Below are positions 10,036 to 19,834 of a stretch of DNA of 64,000 nucleotides, piece after piece; within the stretch, counting starts at the first letter, position 1; every line of letters begins with the position of its first letter. The position numbers and the translations under genes are program-made. A model generated the notes under the pieces. It had not been told where the DNA came from, made no database searches, and worked only from the letters and a program-made list of their open reading frames with translations. Origin of the DNA: Bombardia bombarda (lineage: Eukaryota > Ascomycota > Sordariomycetes > Sordariales > Lasiosphaeriaceae); NCBI GenBank assembly GCA_030512295.1, contig JAULSR010000007.1:1-64000 (forward strand), read 5' to 3'.

Positions 10036-11386
10036 GTAACTAGTATAAATAACCTTGTTATTTTAACATATATAAATAAACTACTATATAGCTTATATGC
10101 TTATTAAAGCTTATTTTAAAATAATTTTTAAAAGTGCGCCCGTTATAAACGGACTTTTTTTTCTTTTTCTTTTTAATTTAATTTTTTTAATATATTTCGT
10201 TAAACTTTATAATTAATTAACTTTTTTATCTTTATATATTCATAGCCTTTATTATATTAAGTTTTAAATTTATATAAGGCCCGAAAAAAAAATTATAATT
10301 AAGTTAAAAGCTATTATATTTAAAGTTTTTTATTTTTATTATATAAATTAAACTTTATTAAATAAACGTTAATATTAAAAAAAAGAGTTAAATATATATA
10401 AGTTTTAAAAAAAACATTTAATAATATTATTAATTTTTAATAAAATCGAGCCTTTTTTAATAACTTAATTTAATATTATATTAATCGTTATTTAAGTTAT
10501 TTTTTAAAAATTGAAAATGCGGTTACTCCGGATTTTTAAAATGTGTTACCTTTTTATTAAAAACATTTTATAAAAATATTAAATATTGAGAAAAGACCTC
10601 AATAAAGAGAGCCCATCATAGGTAGCGGTGATTATTATACTGTGGTGGTATGGGTAAATAAAACCTGTAGAGCAGGTATTGATAAGGGAGGTGCTAGGGC
10701 TGGGCGTGTGCACGCAAGGGTTGGAAAAGGTATAAAGCTCGGAAAAACATGGGTTTCGGCGTAAGCTACAGTACCTGACATGGGGGTTTTTTTTTCGCCC
10801 GCAACCACAGTATAGATAGCTGGAGGTAATAGCAATTATGTGTTATTTCCAGAAGTCTGACTGGGCGAGACTAATGTTTTCGCGTCTCGGAAATCTCGGT
10901 CTTCGCTACCTGTGTTAAGCCGGTCACGGGACGGGGGGTGTCATGGATCAGATCAGTCATTGATTGGTAGGACGCCATTTTTCATTACACAAGAAAACCC
11001 GCCGAGTGCACATGCATGTATGTGCCTTATGCAGCACGACCACCGCCCACCCTCATCTTCGAAGATATGCGCAAAGCGACGGAAATACGACGTGCGATAG
11101 GTAGGCAGGCCTTGTGGGTAGATGGAACTCTCCGAGCACCCGGGCTGTCGGCTCGGGGCGCGGCGCGGTCTCGTGTGTACCTAGGTAAGGTAGGTTTCCA
11201 GGTCACGTCCATCTCGGGGACGGGATTGCCGCTATATATTCATACAGCAGCATCTCGTGAATCTCATCTTCATCTTCACACCACATCCTGTTCATTTTTT
11301 TTAAAATTTTTAGATTGAGATTATCTCGTCATCGCACCAATTGACTCAATTCATACACATCCTCCAGCTTCAACGTTGGTACCAAG
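10036..11386. other. AT-rich tail, then upstream region of the NRPS-like gene
   Basis: Up to about 10,560 the sequence is RIP-like AT-rich DNA without genes. Composition then changes sharply to about 50 percent GC. From 10,600 to 11,386 no ORF looks real. A TATATATT stretch near 11,231 lies about 150 bp upstream of the NRPS-like start and could be its TATA element, and an inverted repeat CCGAGC-N13-GCTCGG sits at 11132-11156. Confidence 0.6.
11132..11156. promoter_or_regulatory. Inverted repeat CCGAGC-N13-GCTCGG upstream of NRPS-like gene
   Basis: Perfect 6-bp arms separated by 13 bp, about 230 bp upstream of the NRPS-like start codon. It overlaps a TCGGCT word (11148-11153) that also occurs as a palindrome in the transporter/AtuA promoter. 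Inverted CGG triplets are the usual target of Zn2Cys6 dimers. Function is inferred only. Confidence 0.35.
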
Positions 11387-14300
11387 ATGGGATCCCTGCC
11401 GTCGTCGGGAAAGCTTGGGGAGCGGCTGCTCCCGTCGGTGCTAGATGAACTGGCGGCAAAGGATCCAGATCGGGTCTTGTACTCGATGGCCAGAACCAAC
11501 AACCCAGCCGAAGGTTTTGTCGACATCACGGTCCGCGCCTTCAGTCGCGCCGTCGACAGGTGTGCGTGGTATATTGAGGAGAAGCTGGGACGTGGCGAGG
11601 GCTTTCCGACGCTGACGTACATGGGCCCGCAGACGTGCATCTATCCCATGATGGTGCTTGGCTGCATCAAGACGGGATACAAGCTTCTGCTCAACTCGCC
11701 GCGCAACACGCTCGAGCAGCATCTGTATCTGTTCGAGAAGACGGACTGCAACACCTTCTTGGTGCCACCCAATTTCCCCCTCCCCGTCGTCAAGCAGATT
11801 CTCGGGGCGCGACAGATGCGGGTGGTGGACGTGGTGGCCGACATCAACCACTGGATTGCAGAAGATGGACCCGCCAAGCCATATCCCTACAACAAGACGT
11901 TCGACGAGGCCAAGGGGGAGCCCCTTGTCGTGCTTCACACGTCTGGCTCAACTGGCATGCCAAAGCCCATCGTCATGAAGCACGGAACATGTGCGCCAAT
12001 GGATGCATACATCCAACTACCGTCGCTTGGGTACAAGCCCACCATTCCGGCCGCCTGCGCGGGCGAGCGAATGTATGTAGCATTCCCCCTTTTCCACAGC
12101 GCCGGAATCTCTGTCACCCTTCCAGCCGCCATATACAACGGATTCACTGCTGTTCTCGGCCCATGGCCCCCCACGGCCGACGTTGCCAATGCCGTCCACC
12201 TCCATGGCAACGTGCAGATGAGCTGCCTCGCCCCCATGACACTCGTCGACCTCTCCAAGAATCCACAATATGTCGAGAACCTCAGCCGGGTGCATACCGT
12301 CGCGTTTGGAGGTGGGCCCCTGCCCCAGGCGGTCGGAGACGTGCTCTCTCAAAAGACCCATCTGTGCAGTGTTCTCGGCACCACAGAGTGCGGCGTCCTC
12401 CCCAACCAGACTCTCGACCCCGAAGATTGGGCCTACCTCAGTTACAGCCCTATCTACGGACACGAGTTCCGTCACTTCTCAGGAGACCTTTACGAGATGG
12501 TAGTCGTCAAGAACCCAAAATTCGAGCTGTATCAGGGCATCTTCCACACCTTCCCAGAGCTGGATGAGTGGAACATGAAAGACCTGTACGCCAAACATCC
12601 CACCAAGGACGATGCGTGGCTGTACAAGGGCCGGTCTGACGACATCATTGTCTTCTCCACCGGCGAGAAGCTCAACCCTCTGGACATGGAGAACATCATC
12701 AACGCCAATCCAGCCGTCAGCTCCGCCCTCATCGTCGGCCTCGGTCGTTTCCAGTCCTCCCTCCTGGTCGAAGCCGTCGAACCACCATCCACCGATGCAG
12801 AGAAAGCCGAGCTGCTGGACGCCATCTGGCCGTCCATCAAGGCTGCGAACAAGGAGAGCCCTTCTCACGGCCGCATCCTCCGCGACATGACCATCTTCAC
12901 CTCCGCCGACAAGCCAATGCTGAAGGCTGGCAAGGGCACAGTGCAGCGCCAAATGACACTAGATCTGTATGCCGACGAGATAGATCAGCTGTACAATGCA
13001 CTCGAAAACCCTGCTGGCCGTGGCAGCGACCAGGCAAATGGCCACGAAACAAAGGGGTATGACAGCAGCATGAGTGTGCACGACGTTCTGAGTCAAATCA
13101 TTGCCGCCGACACAGATATTGAAGTTGAGGGGCTCCCTGCAGAGGCCAACCTCTTCGAACTCGGCCTTGACTCGCTGCAGGTGACAACCATCGCCAGAGA
13201 GATCAACAAGTTCCTGTCAGCACTAGGGAAACCAGAGTCCATGGAGGCGAAAACCGTCTACGCAAATCCCAGCATCAGCGCTCTCGTTGCCGTCGTGTCT
13301 GCTCTCGTCGAAGGGAGGACAGTAACGCCCGTAGAGACGGATGAACAGAAGATGGAGCGGCTTCTCGAGCTTCACACGTCAATCCTGCCACTCTCCAGTC
13401 GCCCCGCTCAGGCTGTCTCACCCGATAACTTTGTCGTTCTGCTCACTGGCTCCACCGGCTCTCTTGGCTCCTACATTCTTGACACTCTCCTCGGCAACCC
13501 GCACGTGTCGGCCGTCTACTGCCTCAACCGCGGCCCCAACAGCTCCAAGCGCCAGCTCGCCTCCCAGTCAGCCAAAGGCCTCCCACCTCCCTCGCCGACA
13601 AAGGCCCATTTCCTCGACGGTGACCTCTCCAAGCCTTACTTTGGTCTCTCCACGCAGGACTACAAGACCCTGCTATCGTCAGTCACCACCATTATCCACA
13701 ACGCCTGGCAGGTCGACTTCAACCTGTCGATCGACTCTTTCTCGAAGCAGCTCTCGGGTGTGCGCCGCTTCGTCGAATTCTCGTCGCACTCGCGCTTTGC
13801 CGCTTCCATCTTCTTCGTCTCGAGCATCGGCGCAGTAGGCAACTGGACGGCCGTCACTGGCCGCGCATCTGACGTTCCCGAGGCCATCTACCAGGACTGG
13901 AACGTACCGCAGCCGATTGGGTATTCGCAGTCCAAGTTCGTGGCTGAGCGCATCCTTGATACTGTGGCGAGGGAGGCAGACGTGCCCACGGTGGTCTGCC
14001 GCGTAGGGCAGATTGCTGGTCCGACGACGGAGGAGGGTATCTGGCCGCCCCAGGAGTGGCTGCCGAGCCTGGTAGCGAGCTCAAAGTATCTTGGCAAGCT
14101 GCCCACGAGCTTGGGGCTGATGGGGGTGGTGGACTGGATCCCGGTCGATGTGCTGGGCAGGGGAATCGTCGAGCTTGCTCTGAACAAAGGTGATTACGCC
14201 AAGAAAGCTAGTGATGGTGCAACCGTCTATCACGCAGTCAACGTGCAGCGAGCCGAGTGGTCACGATTGGTGGGAACTATTGCGACCGTTCTGCAAGAGG

Positions 14301-14557
14301 CTGGAGGTAAAAAGATCGAGTTGGTGTCGTTGGAAGAGTGGGTAAATGCACTGCGCGAGAGCGCCTCACTGACTGAGGACATGGGAATAAACCCAGCCAT
14401 CAAGATTATGGACACGTATGTGGGCATGGCTGCTGGAAAAGGTCGACCCATGTCCCTGGACACCAAGAATACGGTAGCAGTGTCCAAAGCCCTTGCGGGA
14501 TCGGAGGCGGTGAATGAAGCTTTGGTCAAGAACTGGCTCCGACAGTGGGCGTTTTGA
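11387..14557 (+). CDS. NRPS-like enzyme, adenylation-thiolation-reductase (A-T-R)
   Basis: Single-exon protein of 1056 aa. An adenylation domain (about 30-540) activates a carboxylic acid as the acyl-AMP: P-loop TSGSTG at 185-190, GTTECGV, GRSDD at 415 and the A10-type Lys in GKGTVQR (K516). A thiolation domain carries ELGLDSLQ with the phosphopantetheine Ser at S596. The C-terminal thioester reductase (Rossmann fold) has TGSTGSLG from about 687, VSSIGAVGNW and YSQSK with catalytic Tyr846/Lys850, expected to release an aldehyde or alcohol with NAD(P)H. There is no condensation domain, as in aryl-acid reductases and Lys2-like enzymes, but it is not Lys2 by context. It is the first gene after the RIP block and converges on the transporter gene 162 bp downstream. 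Substrate unknown. Confidence 0.92.
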   Translation: MGSLPSSGKLGERLLPSVLDELAAKDPDRVLYSMARTNNPAEGFVDITVRAFSRAVDRCAWYIEEKLGRGEGFPTLTYMGPQTCIYPMMVLGCIKTGYKLLLNSPRNTLEQHLYLFEKTDCNTFLVPPNFPLPVVKQILGARQMRVVDVVADINHWIAEDGPAKPYPYNKTFDEAKGEPLVVLHTSGSTGMPKPIVMKHGTCAPMDAYIQLPSLGYKPTIPAACAGERMYVAFPLFHSAGISVTLPAAIYNGFTAVLGPWPPTADVANAVHLHGNVQMSCLAPMTLVDLSKNPQYVENLSRVHTVAFGGGPLPQAVGDVLSQKTHLCSVLGTTECGVLPNQTLDPEDWAYLSYSPIYGHEFRHFSGDLYEMVVVKNPKFELYQGIFHTFPELDEWNMKDLYAKHPTKDDAWLYKGRSDDIIVFSTGEKLNPLDMENIINANPAVSSALIVGLGRFQSSLLVEAVEPPSTDAEKAELLDAIWPSIKAANKESPSHGRILRDMTIFTSADKPMLKAGKGTVQRQMTLDLYADEIDQLYNALENPAGRGSDQANGHETKGYDSSMSVHDVLSQIIAADTDIEVEGLPAEANLFELGLDSLQVTTIAREINKFLSALGKPESMEAKTVYANPSISALVAVVSALVEGRTVTPVETDEQKMERLLELHTSILPLSSRPAQAVSPDNFVVLLTGSTGSLGSYILDTLLGNPHVSAVYCLNRGPNSSKRQLASQSAKGLPPPSPTKAHFLDGDLSKPYFGLSTQDYKTLLSSVTTIIHNAWQVDFNLSIDSFSKQLSGVRRFVEFSSHSRFAASIFFVSSIGAVGNWTAVTGRASDVPEAIYQDWNVPQPIGYSQSKFVAERILDTVAREADVPTVVCRVGQIAGPTTEEGIWPPQEWLPSLVASSKYLGKLPTSLGLMGVVDWIPVDVLGRGIVELALNKGDYAKKASDGATVYHAVNVQRAEWSRLVGTIATVLQEAGGKKIELVSLEEWVNALRESASLTEDMGINPAIKIMDTYVGMAAGKGRPMSLDTKNTVAVSKALAGSEAVNEALVKNWLRQWAF

Positions 14558-14719
14558 TCGAGTATGTCACGGCTTTGAGGAGGTAGGTTGGAGGTTATCA
14601 GTTCATGTCCTTGATTCGTTGCCTGCCTTTCTATACCTATCAAATCAGAACAATTATGTAGACTGGAATTGGGTGTGCAACCAAACACCCGATACCGCAG
14701 CCGCCGCCATACCATCCCC

Positions 14720-16700
14720 CTATAAGGAGTACATAAAATCCGGGTGAGCATCGCACAGATCCTCTACACCGCGTTTCCTTTGCTCGGCAGCATTCACCGT
14801 GTCCTTGTTGGCCAGCTTCACCATGTTCAGCCGGCCCAGGTAGAGCATAAACACGGCTGTGAGAATTGCTCCGACCCCTGTAGCCGCCAGAGATAAACCC
14901 TTGCCAGTGAAGTAGTCCGGGCCATCACGAAAGCTAAAGGAAGAGGCGAGAGCACAGAGCTGTCCGAATATGTTTGCAATTGCCAAACTACCTCCCCTAA
15001 GAAGCACCACCGTTAGTGATTACGATCCTGGGGGGTTGATTTGACTCAAATGGCGACACACTCACTTCTTGGTGTACCCAATGACGTTTGAATTCAGCCA
15101 TGCGAGCTGTAAGATGACAGTTGTCTGCGAGCCCATCCCAATCAGGAATGTTCCCGCATACGCCGTCCTCATGTCCCTAGTCGCCAGCAGCATAATCCAG
15201 CCAGCTACGGCAATAAGGTAGGAAGCGATCAGGGGCGATCCTCTCATATGAAATCTGTCCGACAGATACCCAATCGCAATGGTCACCACGCCCGAGACCA
15301 CATAGACGGGGATTGTTAGTACTTGGGTCTCGGTCTGGGTGTAGCCGGCGTTGTGGAGGATGACGGGCAGGAACTGTGACCACGCCGTACTGCTGATGCT
15401 CGTGCATCCATTCAATAGACCTGCAACCGAGCAATTGCGGTTGTTAATCCTTTATCGAAGGCCAAACCCATAGGACACAGGTTTAGAATTGAGGCTTACA
15501 ATAAAACAAGATCTTCTTGTCCTTCAGCACTGCCAGCAGTTGTTTCAAGTGAATTGTGGTGTGGGGAACGTTGTAGGCTTCCTTTGTCCTTCGGAGAGCG
15601 ATCTCACGTTCCGCTTTTGTGAAGCCCCTTTTGATATTCTCAGGAGCGGGCGGCAAAACAAATACCATGACAACCCCGGCTCCGACAGAAACAACACCTG
15701 TGCCATGTTAGTATTTTCTCTCTTGATGTCTATAATGTCTCGGGAATTCGAAGTGAGACCGACCTTCGATCAAAAACAGCCATCTCCAGGCTGGCCGACC
15801 CAACCGGCCGTCCATGGTATTTTGAATTGCATAGGCAATAAGACCATTCATGGAGCCTGCAACAGACTGCATCGAGGCAAATATGGCACCTCGTGTGGCC
15901 AGTTCATGTTGCTTGTACCACAGAGTTAGATATAGCGGGGCGCCTTGGATGAAGGCCTCAAAGAGCCCGACAACGACGCGGAGTCCGGCAATGGTCTGCC
16001 AGTTCTGAGCTTCACATATTCTATAACAGGAAAAAACGTCTGGGTCAGTATTTGCCTCAGCTGGATAGACGGGGATACGGATGGAAGAATCTAAAAGTGC
16101 CCGCCTCACAACGTAGTTGCGGTCCCCCAGGCTATCAAAGCACACCCGAGCTGAATAGGCGGTGTCAACAGGCGGACGAGGAGGGCTCCGGGCAGTTGCA
16201 TGAGCATGAGACCAATGAAGATGAAGGCCACGCAGTTGCTCAACTCGCCAGGAGTCAGCTTAAGGTCGTCGGTCATGCCAGCCACCGCGGCATTCCCGAC
16301 ATCTGACCGATCCTGTTATTGGGCTTGTATTAGCTCGTCTGCCTCAAATATAGATGGACCCAGACGGAGCAGAGTAGGTACAGACCAAAGCAGCGAGAAA
16401 GTAAATGATTGCTATCAGAGGCAGGATGATGAAATCGATCTTGAGAACAAACCACTTCTCGGCCCGCCTCTCCTCTGGCGTCAGGACAGCCTCGTCATGG
16501 ACGGCAAGGCCGTTTACTGAAGTGTCACGGGATGTATCCAGCTCGAGCTCCATGGCGGTGAGGTTTTCCAGGTCGTTAGAGGCCGAGACATGGCCGGGGC
16601 TGGTGGGGTGGTGACCCATTGTAAGCAACGGTTGCTGTTCTTCGCTGTTCCTCGGCTTCTTCATCTTCCACTTTTTCTCATCTCGATACGTTCTGAACAA
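14720..16700 (-). CDS. MFS transporter, allantoate permease (Dal5/ACS) type
   Basis: Six exons: 16700-16386, 16312-16113, 16020-15764, 15697-15500, 15420-15066, 14996-14720 (1602 nt, 533 aa; sums to whole codons). A hydrophilic N-terminus precedes the first membrane helix (FIILPLIAIIYFLAALDR), followed by the DRSDVGNAAVAGM signature of the anion:cation symporter family. Further helices include MTDD..LSNCVAFIFIGLML, GLRVVVGLFEAF, a long central loop (PAPENIKRGFTKAERE..) and six C-terminal helices. The first intron's donor is the weak GTCTGT. An in-frame Met at about 16,617 (MGHHPTSP) could be the real start. Likely plasma-membrane uptake or export of a small organic anion. Its promoter is shared with the divergent AtuA-like gene. 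Confidence 0.88.
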
Positions 16701-16826
16701 GGTCTTTTAATAGCCGTGGCAAAACGAAAGCTTGAATTTGCCCCTGTCTTGTTGACATTGCTAGACGGACACAGTTCGTGGATCGACAATCCAGTCGGCT
16801 AACTCGAGGTATGAGACAGAGGGACA

Positions 16827-16851
16827 TCGGCTACAAGCCGAACGATCGGCT
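16827..16851. promoter_or_regulatory. Palindromic TCGGCT-ACA-AGCCGA site plus third half-site
   Basis: TCGGCT (16827-16832) and AGCCGA (16836-16841) form a perfect inverted repeat with a 3-bp spacer; 4 bp later TCGGCT repeats (16846-16851). Inverted or direct CGG-containing half-sites are how Zn2Cys6 dimers bind. The assignment to the local regulator is inference. Confidence 0.45.
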
Positions 16852-17014
16852 ACGACACGGACGCGACACGTAAGGCTCTGGTCGGGTTACATTTTGCCCC
16901 ATGCTACGGCCTGACTGCCGACCCGAGTTCCGATTGGGGCGTAGGGCAACCCGGTGACTCGGTGTCTGTGAAGATCATGGAACGGTCAAAGTTGGTGGAG
17001 TCGTCTACCCGACG

Positions 17015-17093
17015 TTTTCCGACCCTTCCGACCCTTCCGACCCCTTCCGACCCCCCTTCCGACTCCTATCCGACCCTCTTCGACACGAGATAT
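17015..17093. repeat. CCGACCCTT-type tandem array
   Basis: About eight imperfect copies of an 8-11 bp unit built on TTCCGACCC, varying in the number of Cs. Each unit contains CCGA, the complement of TCGG. It may be a simple-sequence expansion or a homotypic cluster of half-sites in the promoter. Confidence 0.6.
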
Positions 17094-17411
17094 CTAGAGT
17101 CTTTGCCGACTTTGCCAAGATCATCGGCACGGCCACTGGGAGGATCTTCATCCACGAGGGCTCACACGAGTATATGCGTTGGCCGTGCCCAAGCTGTCAG
17201 AAATACGTAATTCACGCATGAGAACCCCTTCACCCCTTTTCATATCAGTACTAGTGCCGACTCGAGGGTGCCATCACCGCCTCACTTTCACGTCCCAACT
17301 GAAACCCTCAGCCATCCCCAGCCATACCTCAGCCTGGCATATACGACGACGAGCCCTGCGAGTCCTTCGAGCTTGGCGGTGGAAAAGCCGCCCCTATCAG
17401 ATTCAGCAAGC

Positions 17412-19561
17412 ATGGCCGGCAGAGACGCAGAGCTCAGGATTCTGACCCCTATTGGCATGCTGGGCTACAGCTTCAAGGAGGATCTGTTCTGGGAGGCCAT
17501 CGAGGAGGGCGTCGACGCCGTCATCCTGGACAGCGGCTCGACCGACAGTGGACCGTCGAGGCTGGCTCTGGGGACACCGGGCGTGACGAGGGAGGGCTAT
17601 GAGAACGACTTGCGGATTCTCGTTGCGGCTTGTCACCATCACAATACGCCACTGCTCATCGGTGCGTGCCCATCATGTATGCACTCATTGCATATCACTG
17701 CCATTGTGTGACCGCAACCTGGACATCATCACACTTTTCCATGCAGACCCTACCTGTATGACCAAGAGAAGAAGAAACTGACAGCAAAGACAGGCTCAGC
17801 CGGTGGCGATGGGACCAACGCCCATGTCGACTTTATCGTCGATATCATCGCCTCCATCATCACATCACAGTCGTACCGGTCCATGAAGGTTGTCACCATC
17901 ACAGCCGACATCCCCCACGCCACAGTCACTTCCAAGTTCAAGTCAGGTCTCATTTCACCCTGCAGCAGCGCTGTTCCTCCCGTCCAGCAGCGGGATATTG
18001 ACGATGCCCCCGTCATCGTGGCCCAGATGGGCTACGAGCCCTGGCTCAAGGCCATGAAGGAGCATCCCGACTTTGACATTATCATAGGCGGGCGGTCCTA
18101 CGACCCATCGCCATATGCTGCCTTTTGCGTCTACAAAGGCTTTGCAGACCTGGGCCCGGCCTACCACATGGGCAAAATTATGGAGTGCGGCGCCGTTTGC
18201 GCCCTGCCCAAGAGCGCCGAGGCCCTGGCCATTGTCCGCCACGACGGCAGCTTCGACGTGCGGCCGCTGGCTCCCACGGCGAGGTGCACGCCCCTGTCTG
18301 TGGCGGCACACACACTTTACGAAAAGACACGGCCCGATCTGTTGGCCGGCCCGGGTGGCGTCTTGGACGTGACAGATGCGAGCTATGAACAGCTCAAAGA
18401 CGGACGGACGACAAGGGTCAGGGGTAGCAAGTTCCGGCCGCTGCCCGAGGGCAAGTACACGGTCAAGTTGGAAGCCGCCAGAGTGGCTGGGTACAAGGCC
18501 ATGTTCATTGGCGGCATAAGGGACCCCATCATGATCGGCCAGTTGGATAACCTAGTACCCATGCTGAAGGACAGGCTGCATGCCAACTTCTCCTTTCCCT
18601 TCGAGCTCGAGGTGCAGCTCTACGGCAAGGAAGAGATTGTCAAGGGACTGGGTCATGCGTATGCAGGTCAGGAACAGAGTTACGGCAACAGGGAGGTGGG
18701 CGTCTTGGGCAAGATCCTCGCAGAAACACAAGAGAAGGCCACGACAGTGGCACAGCTCGCCAAGACCTACTTCATCCATGCCCCCTATCCAGGACAGGTC
18801 GCCACGGCCGGCAACTTTATGATGCCCCTCTCACCTTGTCACATGGCTCTGGGGCCCGGCTCCGAGTTTTGTCTGTACCACCTGATGCAGGTTGATGACC
18901 CCAGTGAGCTGTTCCCGGCCGAAGTCAAGCTTCTTGCTGGAGCTGGGACTGCGAAGCTGAGGGATGGATACTACAAGAGCGGGTGAGTCGGTAATCCACC
19001 ATATCCATAGAAGAACAAAAGACTAACAAGATATTGTGTTGTAGTAATGTTCTAAAGTCAACAGAGAGAACTACGCACAACAATGCGGCATTGTTTGGCG
19101 CCATGGAACCCCCTCAGCTGAATCCCCCACCGCCTCCGGGATTTGTCTATCTCGCCAGCCTGGCTACCGTCGTACGAAGCAAGAACGCCGGCCCGTACGA
19201 GTTAACTCTCGACATCATGTTTCCTGACAAGGAACGATACGACCTCGTCAAGTCAGCTGGTGTCTTGAGCAAGAAAAGCATCATGAGCATGTATGGTGTC
19301 GAGAAACCCGAACACCTCCTGGCTTGCATGTGGTGGGAGCCGGCCCTGGCATTCAAGGCCACCATCAAGCGGCCCGTTGTGAGCGGGAATTTCAGTGACA
19401 ATGATGTCCATGGAAGCGGAGCACACGTACCTCTTCTCTACCTCACCATTCCAACCTCAATCTCGAGCGTGAAGGGTGCCATTCCAGGCTTTGGGTTCTT
19501 GGGAGTTGCTGCTGGTTTGGACATAGTCCGGTCTTGGTGGTCTGGCTTTCATTTGATGTGA
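17412..19561 (+). CDS. AtuA-like (DUF1446) protein fused to a DUF4387 domain
   Basis: Three exons: 17412-17661, 17794-18982, 19045-19561 (1956 nt, 651 aa). Residues about 5-470 match the acyclic terpene utilisation AtuA family (LRILTPIGMLGYSFKEDLFW, SAGGDGTNAHVDFIVDII, DFDIIIGGRSYDPSPYAAF, MGKIMECGAVCALPKS, GPGGVLDV). The last about 130 residues resemble DUF4387 (LATVVRSKNAGPYELTLDIM, YDLVKSAGVLSKKSI, GNFSDNDVHGSGAH). In bacteria these two families are often separate adjacent genes tied to terpenoid/short-chain acid catabolism; here they are one chain. The exact reaction is not known to me. The start at 17412 was chosen because homology begins right after it; the frame is open upstream. Divergent from the transporter gene. 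Confidence 0.85.
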
Positions 19562-19834
19562 TACACTCACTCCCTAGGGAAGTCTTTTTGTTTCACTTGT
19601 TCTCGGTCAAGCTACGTAGGCACCTGTCCAGATTGAGCCTCGCGCCACCGTTTCTCTTTTGGATATCATAGTAGTAATAATGATTCACCAACCTGCCCCA
19701 TCGCTATTGTTGACTCACTCCCCAGACTCCTTTTGACACCTATAACTACTCCGTACCATAGCTTCTATGACCTCCAACCGAACCTCTGATATGTCACTAT
19801 GATACTCCAAACAGCTTGTCTCTTTGGTTGCCGA

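Larger units (their letters stand above)
16701..17411. promoter_or_regulatory. Bidirectional promoter region between MFS transporter and AtuA-like gene
   Basis: 711 bp between divergent start codons. It holds a TCGGCT palindrome cluster (16827-16851), a CCGAC-rich tandem array (about 17015-17093) and no credible ORF. The arrangement suggests the two genes are co-regulated, possibly by the Zn2Cys6 protein encoded 4 kb away. Confidence 0.5.

Noticed and set aside
11635..12567. 310-aa plus-strand ORF overlapping the NRPS-like gene
   Set aside because: Other-frame shadow of the adenylation domain; Arg/His/Pro-rich composition typical of a shifted GC-rich frame.
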